Origin: Planctomycetota bacterium
GTDB taxonomy: Bacteria > Planctomycetota > Phycisphaerae > Phycisphaerales > UBA1924
Length of the DNA stretch: 28,223 bases
Direction: 5' to 3'
Assembly: GCA_023432465.1 (NCBI GenBank)
Contig: JAEYUO010000070.1
Location: forward strand, 1 to 28,223
Part shown: piece by piece, positions 8,120 to 16,565 of the stretch
How the letters are laid out: each line of letters begins with the position of its first letter
Position numbering within the stretch: the first letter of the stretch is position 1
Notes under the pieces: model-generated
What the model was told of the DNA's origin: nothing
Database searches by the model: none
Seen by the model: the letters and a program-made list of their open reading frames with translations, nothing else
Program-made: the position numbers and the translations under genes

Positions 8120-8839
8120 TCACCGCCCGTCGGTCGGCACTTCCGTCACCGTCGTCGAGGGGGTGGGGGTATAGGGCATCTCCGCCGGGGGAATGCCAAA
8201 CGATGGCCCGACAATCTCGCCCATCGACATCGCCAGCGTCGCGATCTCCCCGTTCTGCGGTTCAAGGAAGTACGCCATCCGCAGCCGCTCGATCGCCCGG
8301 GTCTTGTCGCCCGCGGCCATGTACACCTTCGCCAGCGCAAGCTGTGGCGCTGCCGACTGCCCGCCATCGACCCGCGCCGCCGTCAGCAGGGCCCGCTGAG
8401 CTTCGTCCACATCGCCTTGACGCTGGGCAAACTCGGCAAACAGCAGCCAGTCCTGCATCCGCCCGCGATCGATTGTCCGCGCACGCAGCAGCCGGTTCAG
8501 CTCGTCATACTGCTTGTCGGCGAACAGCCCCTCGCACACGTTGACGAACACATCATCGTTCTCGGGGGTCAGGCGATACGCCAGAAGCAGTTGCTCGCGC
8601 GCTGCGGCGGTGCGGCCCTGCGCCAGAAGCGTGCGGCCGAGCATGTAGTGCACCTCGGGGCGTGCCGGGCTGCGATTCAAGTACTCTTCATAATCCTGCT
8701 GCGCCTCGTAATACTCGGCGCGGGCGAAGTGCGCATCGCCCGACTGACGAACCGCCAGCAGAGACCGCTGCGACTGGCAACCGCCGGTCACGGTCGCGGC
8801 GAGAACGAGCATGAGCACACACAGCAGGCGGATCGACAT
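8120..8839 (-). CDS. TPR-repeat lipoprotein
   Basis: A 239-aa protein anchored to a membrane: residues 1-20 are a signal peptide with lipobox TVTGGC, giving lipid-modified Cys21. The mature part is built from helix pairs of tetratricopeptide type, for example GDAHFARAEYYEAQQDYEEY, then VHYMLGRTLLAQGRTAAARE, and AKVYMAAGDKTRAIERLRMA. TPRs are protein-interaction scaffolds; no enzyme domain is present. The C-terminus is a Pro/Thr-rich unstructured tail. Planctomycetes encode many such periplasmic TPR lipoproteins, and the partner is unknown. A plausible promoter is visible upstream and a terminator follows, so it is probably monocistronic. Confidence 0.88.
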   Translation of the reverse strand: MSIRLLCVLMLVLAATVTGGCQSQRSLLAVRQSGDAHFARAEYYEAQQDYEEYLNRSPARPEVHYMLGRTLLAQGRTAAAREQLLLAYRLTPENDDVFVNVCEGLFADKQYDELNRLLRARTIDRGRMQDWLLFAEFAQRQGDVDEAQRALLTAARVDGGQSAAPQLALAKVYMAAGDKTRAIERLRMAYFLEPQNGEIATLAMSMGEIVGPSFGIPPAEMPYTPTPSTTVTEVPTDGR

Positions 8840-8899
8840 GGAAACAACTCCGTTTGTTGACCCCGGATCGCGGGGGAGGCCAAGGGCGAGGCCGCCGCA

Positions 8900-8927
8900 A
8901 GTGTACCGGCTCTGGCCGGCTTGTCAC
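8900..8927 (-). promoter_or_regulatory. promoter of the TPR lipoprotein gene
   Basis: On the minus strand, GTGACA (8927-8922), a 16-base spacer and TACACT (8905-8900). It overlaps the short divergent region shared with the LigD-like gene at 8948. Confidence 0.45.
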
Positions 8928-8947
8928 GACGAAAGGTACCATCGACC

Positions 8948-9340
8948 ATGACCCGGTGGGTACTCCTTCAACACACTCTCCCGGATCGCTCCGTTCACCT
9001 GGATTGGATGATCGAGCGTCCGCCGGGCGGCGAAGGGTCCTCGCTCCTGAGCTTTCGACTGCTCATCGGCACCGATCCCCTTACCGCACAGCGGTTTGCA
9101 GCTGAGCGAATCGGCGATCACCGGCGCGAGTACTTGGAGTATGAAGGCCCCGTATCGGGGGGTCGCGGCGAAGTCCATCGGATCGCCTCCGGCACCTGCC
9201 GAGTCGAGTCAGGGTCAGATCCCTCCCTGCTGCGTTTGGAGCTTCCCGCTTCCTCCCGGCGGCTGGTCGGCCGCGAAGTTCAACCCCGACAGGCCGAAGT
9301 GGGGGGGGAATGGGTGTTCGAGGTGGCATCCCCGGCCTGA
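8948..9340 (+). CDS. stand-alone LigD 3'-phosphoesterase-like domain protein
   Basis: This 130-aa protein resembles the N-terminal phosphoesterase module of the bacterial NHEJ ligase LigD, which trims 3' ends. The opening VLLQH...VHLDWMIE keeps His9, His17, Asp19 and Glu23 in the pattern of that domain's HxxxxxHYDxRLE site. The later DHRREYLEYEGPVSGGRG matches the small planctomycete proteins annotated as DNA polymerase ligase N-terminal domain. The frame extends to 8921, but the ATG at 8948 begins the homology. It is monodomain; no ligase, polymerase or Ku gene is in the window. Assignment is from memory of the family, so nuclease activity is uncertain. Confidence 0.6.
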   Translation: MTRWVLLQHTLPDRSVHLDWMIERPPGGEGSSLLSFRLLIGTDPLTAQRFAAERIGDHRREYLEYEGPVSGGRGEVHRIASGTCRVESGSDPSLLRLELPASSRRLVGREVQPRQAEVGGEWVFEVASPA

Positions 9341-9432
9341 ACTTGGCATACTGCACACAGAAGGCCGTTCGGCCATGTGTCTGCTGGGTGGGGTCTTGGG
9401 GAGGGCGACATCTTGCGTTGAAGGAGGCTGTC

Positions 9433-9831
9433 ATGGCGACTCGCGACGCGTTGCATCATCCACTTGGAGACGGCACGGGGATTCCCGCGACGGGGGTCAT
9501 CCCGACGGTGAAACCGCCGAACCCGCTGCCCGGCGAACAAGCCGAGAACCGGCCCAAGATCCAGCACATCAACCAGGCGTTGATGGGCAACGTCAACACG
9601 CGCCACACCGACAACTGGAAGCGCAAGACCAACCTCACCGGCAACGGCGCAACGCACGTGCGCTCGTTCCACTGCCGGCTCGCGCCCGAGTCGCTCGCCG
9701 CCATGGACGACCAGATCAACCAGTGGCTCGATGAACATCCGGACTACGAAGTGAAGTTCGTCTCCACGAACGTCGGTGACTGGCAGGGCAAGCTCAAGGA
9801 GCCCGCGCTCATCGTCTCGCTCTGGGTCTGA
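9433..9831 (+). CDS. conserved-looking hypothetical protein, 132 aa
   Basis: The ATG at 9433 has a strong AAGGAGG 6-8 bases upstream, which decides the start; the frame upstream (to 9310) overlaps the previous gene and lacks coding character. Residues 1-70 are polar, Pro/Gly-rich and probably unstructured. Residues ~75-132 form a compact alpha/beta unit: a helix with LAAMDDQINQWLDEHP, then VKFVSTNVG and a final strand ALIVSLWV. The pattern (helix ending in hP..EVKFV.. followed by a closing strand) is reminiscent of small Cse60-like or dodecin-like folds, but I cannot assign a family. It lies 57 bases before asnB, in the same direction. Confidence 0.75.
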   Translation: MATRDALHHPLGDGTGIPATGVIPTVKPPNPLPGEQAENRPKIQHINQALMGNVNTRHTDNWKRKTNLTGNGATHVRSFHCRLAPESLAAMDDQINQWLDEHPDYEVKFVSTNVGDWQGKLKEPALIVSLWV

Positions 9832-9888
9832 TCGCCGCCCCTGCGGGTTTCATGCTGGTGGGCCTCCCGCCACGCCGATAACGGCTGC

Positions 9889-11814
9889 ATGTGTGGAGTC
9901 CTCGCAGTTCTTTCCTGCCGCGGCGCGGTATCGCTCCGAGATACACAGATCGCGCAGATGCGCGACACGATGTCGCACCGCGGCCCCGATGGTGCGGGCC
10001 TGTGGCGCAGCGCCGATGGCGCGGCCGTCCTGGCCCACCGCCGCTTGGCCATCATCGACCCGACGCCCGATGCCGCCCAGCCGATGGCGACCGCGGATGG
10101 GCGATGGGTCATCTCCTACAACGGCGAGCTCTACAACGATGCCGAACTCCGCGCGCAGCTCGCCGGCCGAGGCGTTCGCTTCCGCACCCGCAGCGACACC
10201 GAGACCGTGCTCCAGGCGATTGCAACTTGGGGCGCTGCCGCATTCCACAGGCTCCGCGGCATGTACGGCCTGATTGCCTACGACACGCTGGCCCGCACAG
10301 CGTTCATCGCCCGCGACCCCCTGGGCATCAAGCCGCTGTACTGGTGGACCGATGGCGGCGACAGCGCCGCGTTCGTGATCGCCAGCGAACCCCGTGCGAT
10401 CCTCGCGCACCCGGATGTCCCCGCACGACCCGACCTGGCGACCGTCAGCTCCTACCTCACCACCATCCGCACGACACTCGGCACGCGCACGCTCTTTGAG
10501 GGCATCCGCACCGTCCGCCCCGGGGAAGTCATCGAGATCGACCTCGCGCGTGCCACCGCACGCCCGGTCGGCCGATGGGATTCTGCGCCGGTCGATCCGC
10601 GCGGACACGAGGCTCCCGCACGGATCGGCGCAGCGATCCGGGACTCCGTCTCCGCCCACCTGCGGAGCGATGTGCCGGTGTGCTCGCTGCTCAGCGGCGG
10701 AATCGACTCCACCATCATCGCGCGATGCGCAGCGCAATCCGGCCTCGCCGCGCAAGAGCCCGTGCGCACCTACTGCTCCGGGTTCGATGATGGTGCGCCC
10801 GATGCCGATCTCGCCTGCGCCCGGCGCGCTGCCGAGGAACTGGGGACATCGCACACACAAGCCCCGATCACCCAGCAGTTGTTCCTCGAACGATGGGCGA
10901 ACATGGTCCGCCGGCTGGGCACGCCCCTCAGCACGCCCAACGAGGTCGCCATCAACGAGGTCGCGCGGCGACTCCGCGCCGATGGCCGCATCGTCGCCCT
11001 CTCCGGCGAGGGTGCGGATGAGTTGCTCGCCGGCTATGACCTGATCTGCGCCGCCGCCGCCAACTTCGAGCACAGCCACAGCCGCGAAGACTCTGCGACG
11101 CTCGCGACGCATCGGGCGATGCTGCACATCGAGGCGAACGCCTGGGTGCCCCCCGCATCCAAGCACGAAGTGCTCTCCGGGGATGTGTGGCGCGCATGTG
11201 GCCAGGATGCCGCGATGCGAGATGAGCTCGCGGCGGAGTTTGCCGCACTCGCCGCCGCCGCCGGCCCCGATGCAACCGGGCTCGATGTCCACCTTCGCTA
11301 CCTGCGGCGCATCAACCTCGCGGGCCTCCTTCAGCGGCTGGACACCGCCACCATGCTCGAGAGCGTAGAAGGCCGCACACCCTTCGCCGATGTGCGGTTC
11401 GCCGAGCTTGCCGAATCACTCCCGGCAACCTGCAAGTTCTCGCCCGGGATCAACGGCGCGGCCTCGGGCACCAAGCTCCCGCTCCGAGCCGCCTTCGCGG
11501 GCGAGATTCCGGAGTGGGTTATCTCGCGCGCGAAGGCGAGTTTCCCGCTCCCGTTCACGGGGTGGCTGGCCGGGCTCGGCGATGCGCTCCGCGGCAGCGC
11601 GTTCGCCTCCGCCGCATTCGCGCCCGGCGCGGTCGAGGCCGTTGCCCAGCAACCCGCCGCGCTCTGGCGGCTCGCGTGGCCGATGCTCAACCTCTCGATA
11701 TGGGGCGACCGCTGGTGGGGAAGCGGGGCGAGCGCGGACAGCACCGCGATCACCGAACCACGGATTGAGCTGAAGGCGGCCGCGCCGGCCAACCACTGCT
11801 CCGCAGCCCTGTAG
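9889..11814 (+). CDS. asnB: asparagine synthase (glutamine-hydrolysing)
   Basis: A 641-aa two-domain cytoplasmic enzyme that makes asparagine, or amidates another carboxylate, from glutamine and ATP. The N-terminal class II glutamine amidotransferase begins MCGVLAVLS, so Cys2 becomes the catalytic N-terminal nucleophile; MSHRGPDG and SYNGELYN follow as expected. The synthetase domain has the ATP pyrophosphatase P-loop SGGIDS at residue ~269 and SGEGADELLAGYD at ~372. Length agrees with the longer AsnB group. In planctomycetes such genes can also serve surface polysaccharide or peptide amidation, but no such cluster adjoins it, so housekeeping asparagine synthesis is the default. No strong ribosome binding site is seen before the ATG. 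Confidence 0.93.
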   Translation: MCGVLAVLSCRGAVSLRDTQIAQMRDTMSHRGPDGAGLWRSADGAAVLAHRRLAIIDPTPDAAQPMATADGRWVISYNGELYNDAELRAQLAGRGVRFRTRSDTETVLQAIATWGAAAFHRLRGMYGLIAYDTLARTAFIARDPLGIKPLYWWTDGGDSAAFVIASEPRAILAHPDVPARPDLATVSSYLTTIRTTLGTRTLFEGIRTVRPGEVIEIDLARATARPVGRWDSAPVDPRGHEAPARIGAAIRDSVSAHLRSDVPVCSLLSGGIDSTIIARCAAQSGLAAQEPVRTYCSGFDDGAPDADLACARRAAEELGTSHTQAPITQQLFLERWANMVRRLGTPLSTPNEVAINEVARRLRADGRIVALSGEGADELLAGYDLICAAAANFEHSHSREDSATLATHRAMLHIEANAWVPPASKHEVLSGDVWRACGQDAAMRDELAAEFAALAAAAGPDATGLDVHLRYLRRINLAGLLQRLDTATMLESVEGRTPFADVRFAELAESLPATCKFSPGINGAASGTKLPLRAAFAGEIPEWVISRAKASFPLPFTGWLAGLGDALRGSAFASAAFAPGAVEAVAQQPAALWRLAWPMLNLSIWGDRWWGSGASADSTAITEPRIELKAAAPANHCSAAL

Positions 11815-11943
11815 CCGGAGTCACGTCGGCCAACCGTGCCGGAGCTCGGCGAGGCGCAGAAAGCACACGGGTGAGGGTGTGTGTGCCCTCCCAAAAGAGG
11901 TGGCGATCGTCAACCTGTTTGTGTGCGCACCATGAAGAACGCG

Positions 11944-11987
11944 CACGCAGTACGTATTGCGTGATGATCGTCTTAACATTGTAAAGA
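11944..11987 (+). promoter_or_regulatory. operator-like palindrome overlapping a candidate promoter
   Basis: CACGCAGTAC followed directly by GTATTGCGTG (11944-11963) is a 20-bp palindrome with one mismatch. A candidate promoter overlaps its right half: TTGCGT (11957-11962), 17-base spacer, TGTAAA (11980-11985). It lies about 125 bases before the pseudopilin gene, in one of the more AT-rich stretches here. A dimeric regulator site is inferred; the regulator is unknown. Confidence 0.4.
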
Positions 11988-12111
11988 CCGTCGCGCGCTC
12001 AACCTTCACGCAACCTGCGCGCGTCCTTAACCCTCTTCACAGTTGCATCTTCTAGTCTCTGCCACGCTGGTTCCGAGTGCAGGAAGCACGCGGCGGCGAA
12101 CGGAGAAAAGT

Positions 12112-13119
12112 ATGCAAACGCGACGTGGGTTTACGCTGATCGAACTGCTCGTGGTGATCGCGGTCATCGCCCTGCTGGTGGGGCTCCTGCTGCCGGCGAT
12201 GGGCGGAGCGCGTGCGTCGGCCCGGGCCACAGCGTGCGCCGTCAACGCACGCTCCGTGGCTCAGGGTGTGGCGTTCTACAACTCCGAGACCGAGTACTTC
12301 CCCCCGAGCTACGTGTACGGAGACACTCAAACGGGCATGACCTGGGTGAAGGAGCAACAGCTCGACTCCAACCCCAACCCGGCAAACGGCTACATCCACT
12401 GGAGCGCAGCCCTGCTCGGCGATGGGGACAAAATCCCCGAGAAGGCATTCGAGTGCCCTGCATCGCCCAAGGGCGGCGCGCCGGCCACGAATCCGGGCCA
12501 GAGCCCCGACGACTGGGAATCGTGGCAGCAGAACGACCTTGGACAGGGGCCCCCCGGCGGGCCGACGCCCGATGATCGGCAGGCGCGCCGGATGGCCTAC
12601 ACAGGCAACGCGGCCATCTTCCCCCGCAACAAGTTCAACATCACGGCCGTGCGCAGGAACCAGCTCGTGCGCGACTCGCGCATCACGTTCCCATCGAGCA
12701 CCATCCTCGCCACCGAGTTCCTGAACCTCGCCGGCGACTGGCAGACGATCGCCGACGGCGCGGAGAGCAAGAGCCACCGACCGATCACCCCGTTCATCGG
12801 CGGCTCTTCGGGCACCAACATCTACCAGGAGCCCGACACCGGAAACATCCCCAGGTTCTTCTATCCCAACGAGAACGAGATCTATCCCAAGGACCAGCTC
12901 GGCTCGGGCATGATCCGCGACGGCAACACGATCCTCAATGCCGTCGGCCGCTCCCACCCCAACAAGGACAAGCGCATCGGCGGCGGGGCAAACTTCTCGT
13001 TCATCGATGGCCATGTCGAGAGCATGAGCGTGCTCGATTCAGTGAAGCGCAAGCTCTGGGGCGACAAGTTCTACAGCCTGACGGGCCGCAACACACGCGT
13101 CGATGAGGACGGGTTCTAA
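12112..13119 (+). CDS. type II/IV pseudopilin-like protein (prepilin N-methylation motif)
   Basis: A 335-aa protein with a class III prepilin leader: MQTRRG followed by FTLIELLVVIAVIALLVGLLLPA. Prepilin peptidase would cut after Gly7 and methylate Phe8; the hydrophobic helix then drives assembly into a pseudopilus or membrane anchoring. The ATG at 12112 has GGAG about 10 bases upstream and places the leader correctly, whereas the frame upstream is not coding-like. The remainder is a soluble domain ending in GGGANFSFIDGHVES, the Phe-x-Asp-Gly-His closing motif seen in the very large planctomycete family of DUF1559-like/H-X9-DG proteins; the exact X9 spacing is not met. These proteins are numerous in planctomycetes and their role is poorly known. 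Confidence 0.88.
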   Translation: MQTRRGFTLIELLVVIAVIALLVGLLLPAMGGARASARATACAVNARSVAQGVAFYNSETEYFPPSYVYGDTQTGMTWVKEQQLDSNPNPANGYIHWSAALLGDGDKIPEKAFECPASPKGGAPATNPGQSPDDWESWQQNDLGQGPPGGPTPDDRQARRMAYTGNAAIFPRNKFNITAVRRNQLVRDSRITFPSSTILATEFLNLAGDWQTIADGAESKSHRPITPFIGGSSGTNIYQEPDTGNIPRFFYPNENEIYPKDQLGSGMIRDGNTILNAVGRSHPNKDKRIGGGANFSFIDGHVESMSVLDSVKRKLWGDKFYSLTGRNTRVDEDGF

Positions 13120-13408
13120 CACGACCTGCACGCGATCTTGGCCCGAGCTTGAACGCCACGGGCATGAAAGCGATTGGAAAGCTGCGACAATACCCACGCT
13201 GAACCGCACACGCGGTCAGCGCGACCAGAAGTCGGAAGCAGCACGAGTTCAGTTTGCGTGGGCGGCGCATGGACCCTGCACCGCCGTGCGCTGTCGCCTC
13301 GCAATGACGACACCCCGCGATCGGGACGCGGGATCGGGTCCAGCGCTGTCGGCAACCCGGGCCGGCTCATGCATCTCGACCGCGACCACACTTTCCCAGG
13401 AGGATCGA

Positions 13409-16400
13409 ATGACTCGGAAGACGAACATGAAGCTGGCCATGGCGACCGCGTGCGGCGCCGCGATTGGCCTCACAACCCTCGCGCCCGCCCAGCCGGACTT
13501 TGTCAGCATCTCCGGCGCAACACTGCTCGAAAATCTCTTCAACGCCCGCGCCGCGACGGTCGATTTCATCGATGTCGATGCAAACGGCGTTGCCCGCGGC
13601 TTTCCGAGCGGCACCAACCAGCAGCTCGCGCCCTACATCCTGCCGACCTTCACCGGCACGTGGAACTGGGACCCGTCCGTCAAGGTCGCCGTTGTCTACG
13701 ACGCCGTCGGCTCGACCAACGGTTTCCAGGAGCTGCTCCGCTTCGGCCGCGGCTTCGTGACCGAGCCCGGCACCAACACCAATCGCACCGTCAGCCTCCC
13801 CATCGCCGACCGCACGGTCTCCTACTTCAACCGCTACCGCCACATCCTTGCCGGCGTCGCCAACAACGCCGGCGATGACAGCGGCGGCGATGAGTTCCCT
13901 GACACCGGCATCATCACCAACTCGTTCAACCCCGGTGGTACGCCCGTGCGCTCGGCGATGACCCTCAACGCCAACAACTCGTTCACCGCTCTGTTCTCCA
14001 GCACCGCCGTCCCCTCGACCTCTCCCAACGAGGGAATCACCGTAGATGGCGGACGCACGGTGGACATCGCCCCGCTGGATGTCCCGACGACGTGGGCCGT
14101 GACCCAGGCAGGAACCCCCGGCTTTGAACTCAATCCTCTCGAGCCCGGCTACGGCAACAACGGCCGTCTGTCCGTCGACAAGGCCGGTGTCGCCACGGTC
14201 ACGGGTCACAAGCTCGCGACGCTGACCGCGGGCGCGGTCCTTTCGACGACTCCGTCGGGCGTCTACAACCCGGATGCCACCGCCGACTATGTCTTCGATA
14301 CCGAGCTGGTGGTCGCGCCGGTTGCGCCGATCGTGAACTTCGGCGCGGGCGTCTCACAGATCCGCATGACCGAACTCCGCCACCTGTTCACGACCGGCCG
14401 CATGCCGACCGGTGAGAACCTGATGGCGATCACTCGCGACTCGGGATCGGGCACCCGCAACGCCTGGGACAACTCGCTCGGCATCGACCCCTCGTGGAAC
14501 GTGGGCGAGAACGTCGGCCTGCGCAACAACAACATCGCCAACGACAAGCCCGGTACGGCCTTCCTGCCGTCCAACAAGGGCGGCAACAACCGCGTCGAAG
14601 AGAGTGTCTTCGGCAACCGTCTGGCGATCGGATACGTCGGTCCGGAGCGCGGCTTTACCAACTCCGGACAGCTCTTCCTCACAACGGGCCGCTGCGGCAT
14701 TCCCGATGTCATGAACGACCTTCCGTCCTACGGCGGCACCTCATGGGTCCGCCCGACGGCCGATGCCCTTCTCGATAACGACGGGAACACCGGATACGTC
14801 ATCTTCGGCCCCGGCGTCGTGGCGACCTTCGGCGATCCCAAGAGCGTGCCCGCTGCCAAGGGAGGCCTTGGCTGGGAGGAGATGTACGACGACAACGCAC
14901 CGGCCAACGGCATGTACGACATCGGCGAGGCGTTCAGCGACTTCAACGGCAACGGCGTGCGCGATGCGGTCGAAGCCCGTCCCGCGCTGCTCAACCCGCC
15001 CATGCGCAACGAGACCGCCGCCGCGATCATCAACAACTTCACCCGCTCGATCGATGCTTTCGTCTCGCTTCCCGGCTCCGATCCGACCGTCTTCACCGCG
15101 GGCGAATACGCCTCCCAGCAGTTCATCCTCTTCGGCGCGGTCGACAATCTCAAGAAGTCCGTGGGCGGGATCGACCCGATCGTGCTGGTTCCCAATCCCC
15201 AGCTCAACCAGGCGCTCCAGGACTTCACCCGCAATCCTGCCAACGGCAGCGTCTACACCCTGCCCGGCTTGTCCACGTTCGACTACAACGTCGCCGGCGC
15301 GGGCGATACGCTCGGCAACAGCCGCGCCGGCAAGGTGCCCAACCGCACTGTCGCCGCTGCGACCTATTCCGACCAGGCGCTCGTCCCGGGCGGCGATTCG
15401 TACATCACCGAGGGCGGCACCAACCTCGCCTACACCACCAACCTCCCGCTCCGCAACCTGATCGCGGGCGATTTCAACGGCGACGGTCTGCGCAACTGGA
15501 ACGACTCCTCTGAGATGATCGAGGCGTGGCGCAAGCGCACCGCCGGTGCTGTCTACACCCCCGCCGCGGCATCCGGGGCCCTCGCCGCGCTTGCCGCCTC
15601 CACCGGCGAACCCGCCAACGCGGCCGACGTTTGCATCGAGGTTCTCGGCGACTTCAATGGCGACGGCTCCTTCAACGCCTTCGACCTCCGCTACTTCGCC
15701 GACGGCCTCGCCAAGGACCCCGTCACCGGGCTCCTCAACCGCAAGCAGGGCTTCATCCGTCTCGACGATGCGCTTGACGCTCAGACCGGCGGCGTGGACA
15801 TCAACGTCTTCAACACCGTCCTCGCCACCGGCAAGCCCTACGCCAAGGGCGACTCCCGCGGCGATGTGGCCAACGCCCTCGGCCGAGTCACCCCCGGCTT
15901 CCAGCCCATCGGTGCCGACGGGTACATCGGCGCCGTCCCCGATGCCAACACCATCAACGCGGCGGACATCGACTACGTCTACGCCCAGTTCAAGCAGTCG
16001 GTCTCTCCCGCCACGGCCCGCCGCACCCTCGTCACCGATGGCGCGGCAAACTGGGATAACCTGGCCGAGGCCGTCAGCTTTGATCTCTCCGCCGACATGA
16101 CCGGCGATCTCATCGTCAATCAGGTCGATGTCGATGAACTCGTCCAGGTGATCCTCGGCACCACCTACGCCGATGTGAACCTCGATGGAATCGGCGACTG
16201 CTCCGATCGCGACACCGCCATCACCAACCTCGGCAACGCCGGCGGCTGGGCGCAGGGCGATGTCAACGGCGACGGCGTCGTGACCATGGCCGACGTCAAG
16301 CTCATCGCCCGCACCATCTGCCCGGCCGATTGGGATGGTGATTGTGTTCGCGGCGTGCAGGACATCTTCGCCTTCCTGGCCGACTGGTTCGCCCAGAGCC

Positions 16401-16483
16401 CCGATGCGGACATCGACGGTTCGGGCACGGTCGCTGTTCCCGATATCTTCGCCTTCCTCTCCGCCTGGTTCGCCAGCTGCTGA
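13409..16483 (+). CDS. secreted PstS-like substrate-binding protein with C-terminal dockerin-like repeats
   Basis: A 1024-aa exported protein. AGGAGG lies just before the ATG at 13409, fixing the start; the frame upstream to 13103 is not coding-like. A signal peptide (residues ~7-30, ending LAPAQ) is followed by a domain opening SISGATLLENLF (~34) and later VVYDAVGSTNGFQELL and RDSGSGTRNAW (~342). The GSGTR segment resembles the ligand-binding motif of PstS-type phosphate-binding proteins, so a periplasmic-binding-protein fold is inferred. The last third carries Ca-binding loops of EF/dockerin type at residues ~688, 748, 896, 951, 974 and 1001 (DxNGDG and DxDG variants). The final pair, with DIFAFLADWF and DIFAFLSAWFASC, matches the planctomycete GC-type dockerin anchor. 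Surface display is likely; the ligand and the anchoring partner are unknown. Confidence 0.85.
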   Translation: MTRKTNMKLAMATACGAAIGLTTLAPAQPDFVSISGATLLENLFNARAATVDFIDVDANGVARGFPSGTNQQLAPYILPTFTGTWNWDPSVKVAVVYDAVGSTNGFQELLRFGRGFVTEPGTNTNRTVSLPIADRTVSYFNRYRHILAGVANNAGDDSGGDEFPDTGIITNSFNPGGTPVRSAMTLNANNSFTALFSSTAVPSTSPNEGITVDGGRTVDIAPLDVPTTWAVTQAGTPGFELNPLEPGYGNNGRLSVDKAGVATVTGHKLATLTAGAVLSTTPSGVYNPDATADYVFDTELVVAPVAPIVNFGAGVSQIRMTELRHLFTTGRMPTGENLMAITRDSGSGTRNAWDNSLGIDPSWNVGENVGLRNNNIANDKPGTAFLPSNKGGNNRVEESVFGNRLAIGYVGPERGFTNSGQLFLTTGRCGIPDVMNDLPSYGGTSWVRPTADALLDNDGNTGYVIFGPGVVATFGDPKSVPAAKGGLGWEEMYDDNAPANGMYDIGEAFSDFNGNGVRDAVEARPALLNPPMRNETAAAIINNFTRSIDAFVSLPGSDPTVFTAGEYASQQFILFGAVDNLKKSVGGIDPIVLVPNPQLNQALQDFTRNPANGSVYTLPGLSTFDYNVAGAGDTLGNSRAGKVPNRTVAAATYSDQALVPGGDSYITEGGTNLAYTTNLPLRNLIAGDFNGDGLRNWNDSSEMIEAWRKRTAGAVYTPAAASGALAALAASTGEPANAADVCIEVLGDFNGDGSFNAFDLRYFADGLAKDPVTGLLNRKQGFIRLDDALDAQTGGVDINVFNTVLATGKPYAKGDSRGDVANALGRVTPGFQPIGADGYIGAVPDANTINAADIDYVYAQFKQSVSPATARRTLVTDGAANWDNLAEAVSFDLSADMTGDLIVNQVDVDELVQVILGTTYADVNLDGIGDCSDRDTAITNLGNAGGWAQGDVNGDGVVTMADVKLIARTICPADWDGDCVRGVQDIFAFLADWFAQSPDADIDGSGTVAVPDIFAFLSAWFASC

Positions 16484-16529
16484 TCCGTTCGCAGCAGCGT
16501 CCTGATTCGATAATCTGACGATCTGTGCA

Positions 16530-16560
16530 AGGGCCCCGGCTGTGTTCCGCCGGGGCCTCT
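16530..16560. terminator. terminator between dockerin gene and rmuC
   Basis: GGCCCCGGC and GCCGGGGCC form a 9-bp stem with a loop of about 8 bases between convergent genes. T-tracts are weak on both sides (TCTCTCGTTT on +), so efficiency is uncertain. Confidence 0.65.
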
Positions 16561-16565
16561 CTCGT

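Noticed and set aside
9850..11292. 480-codon minus-strand ORF opposite asnB
   Set aside because: Shadow of asnB codons; the plus-strand frame has both enzyme domains intact.
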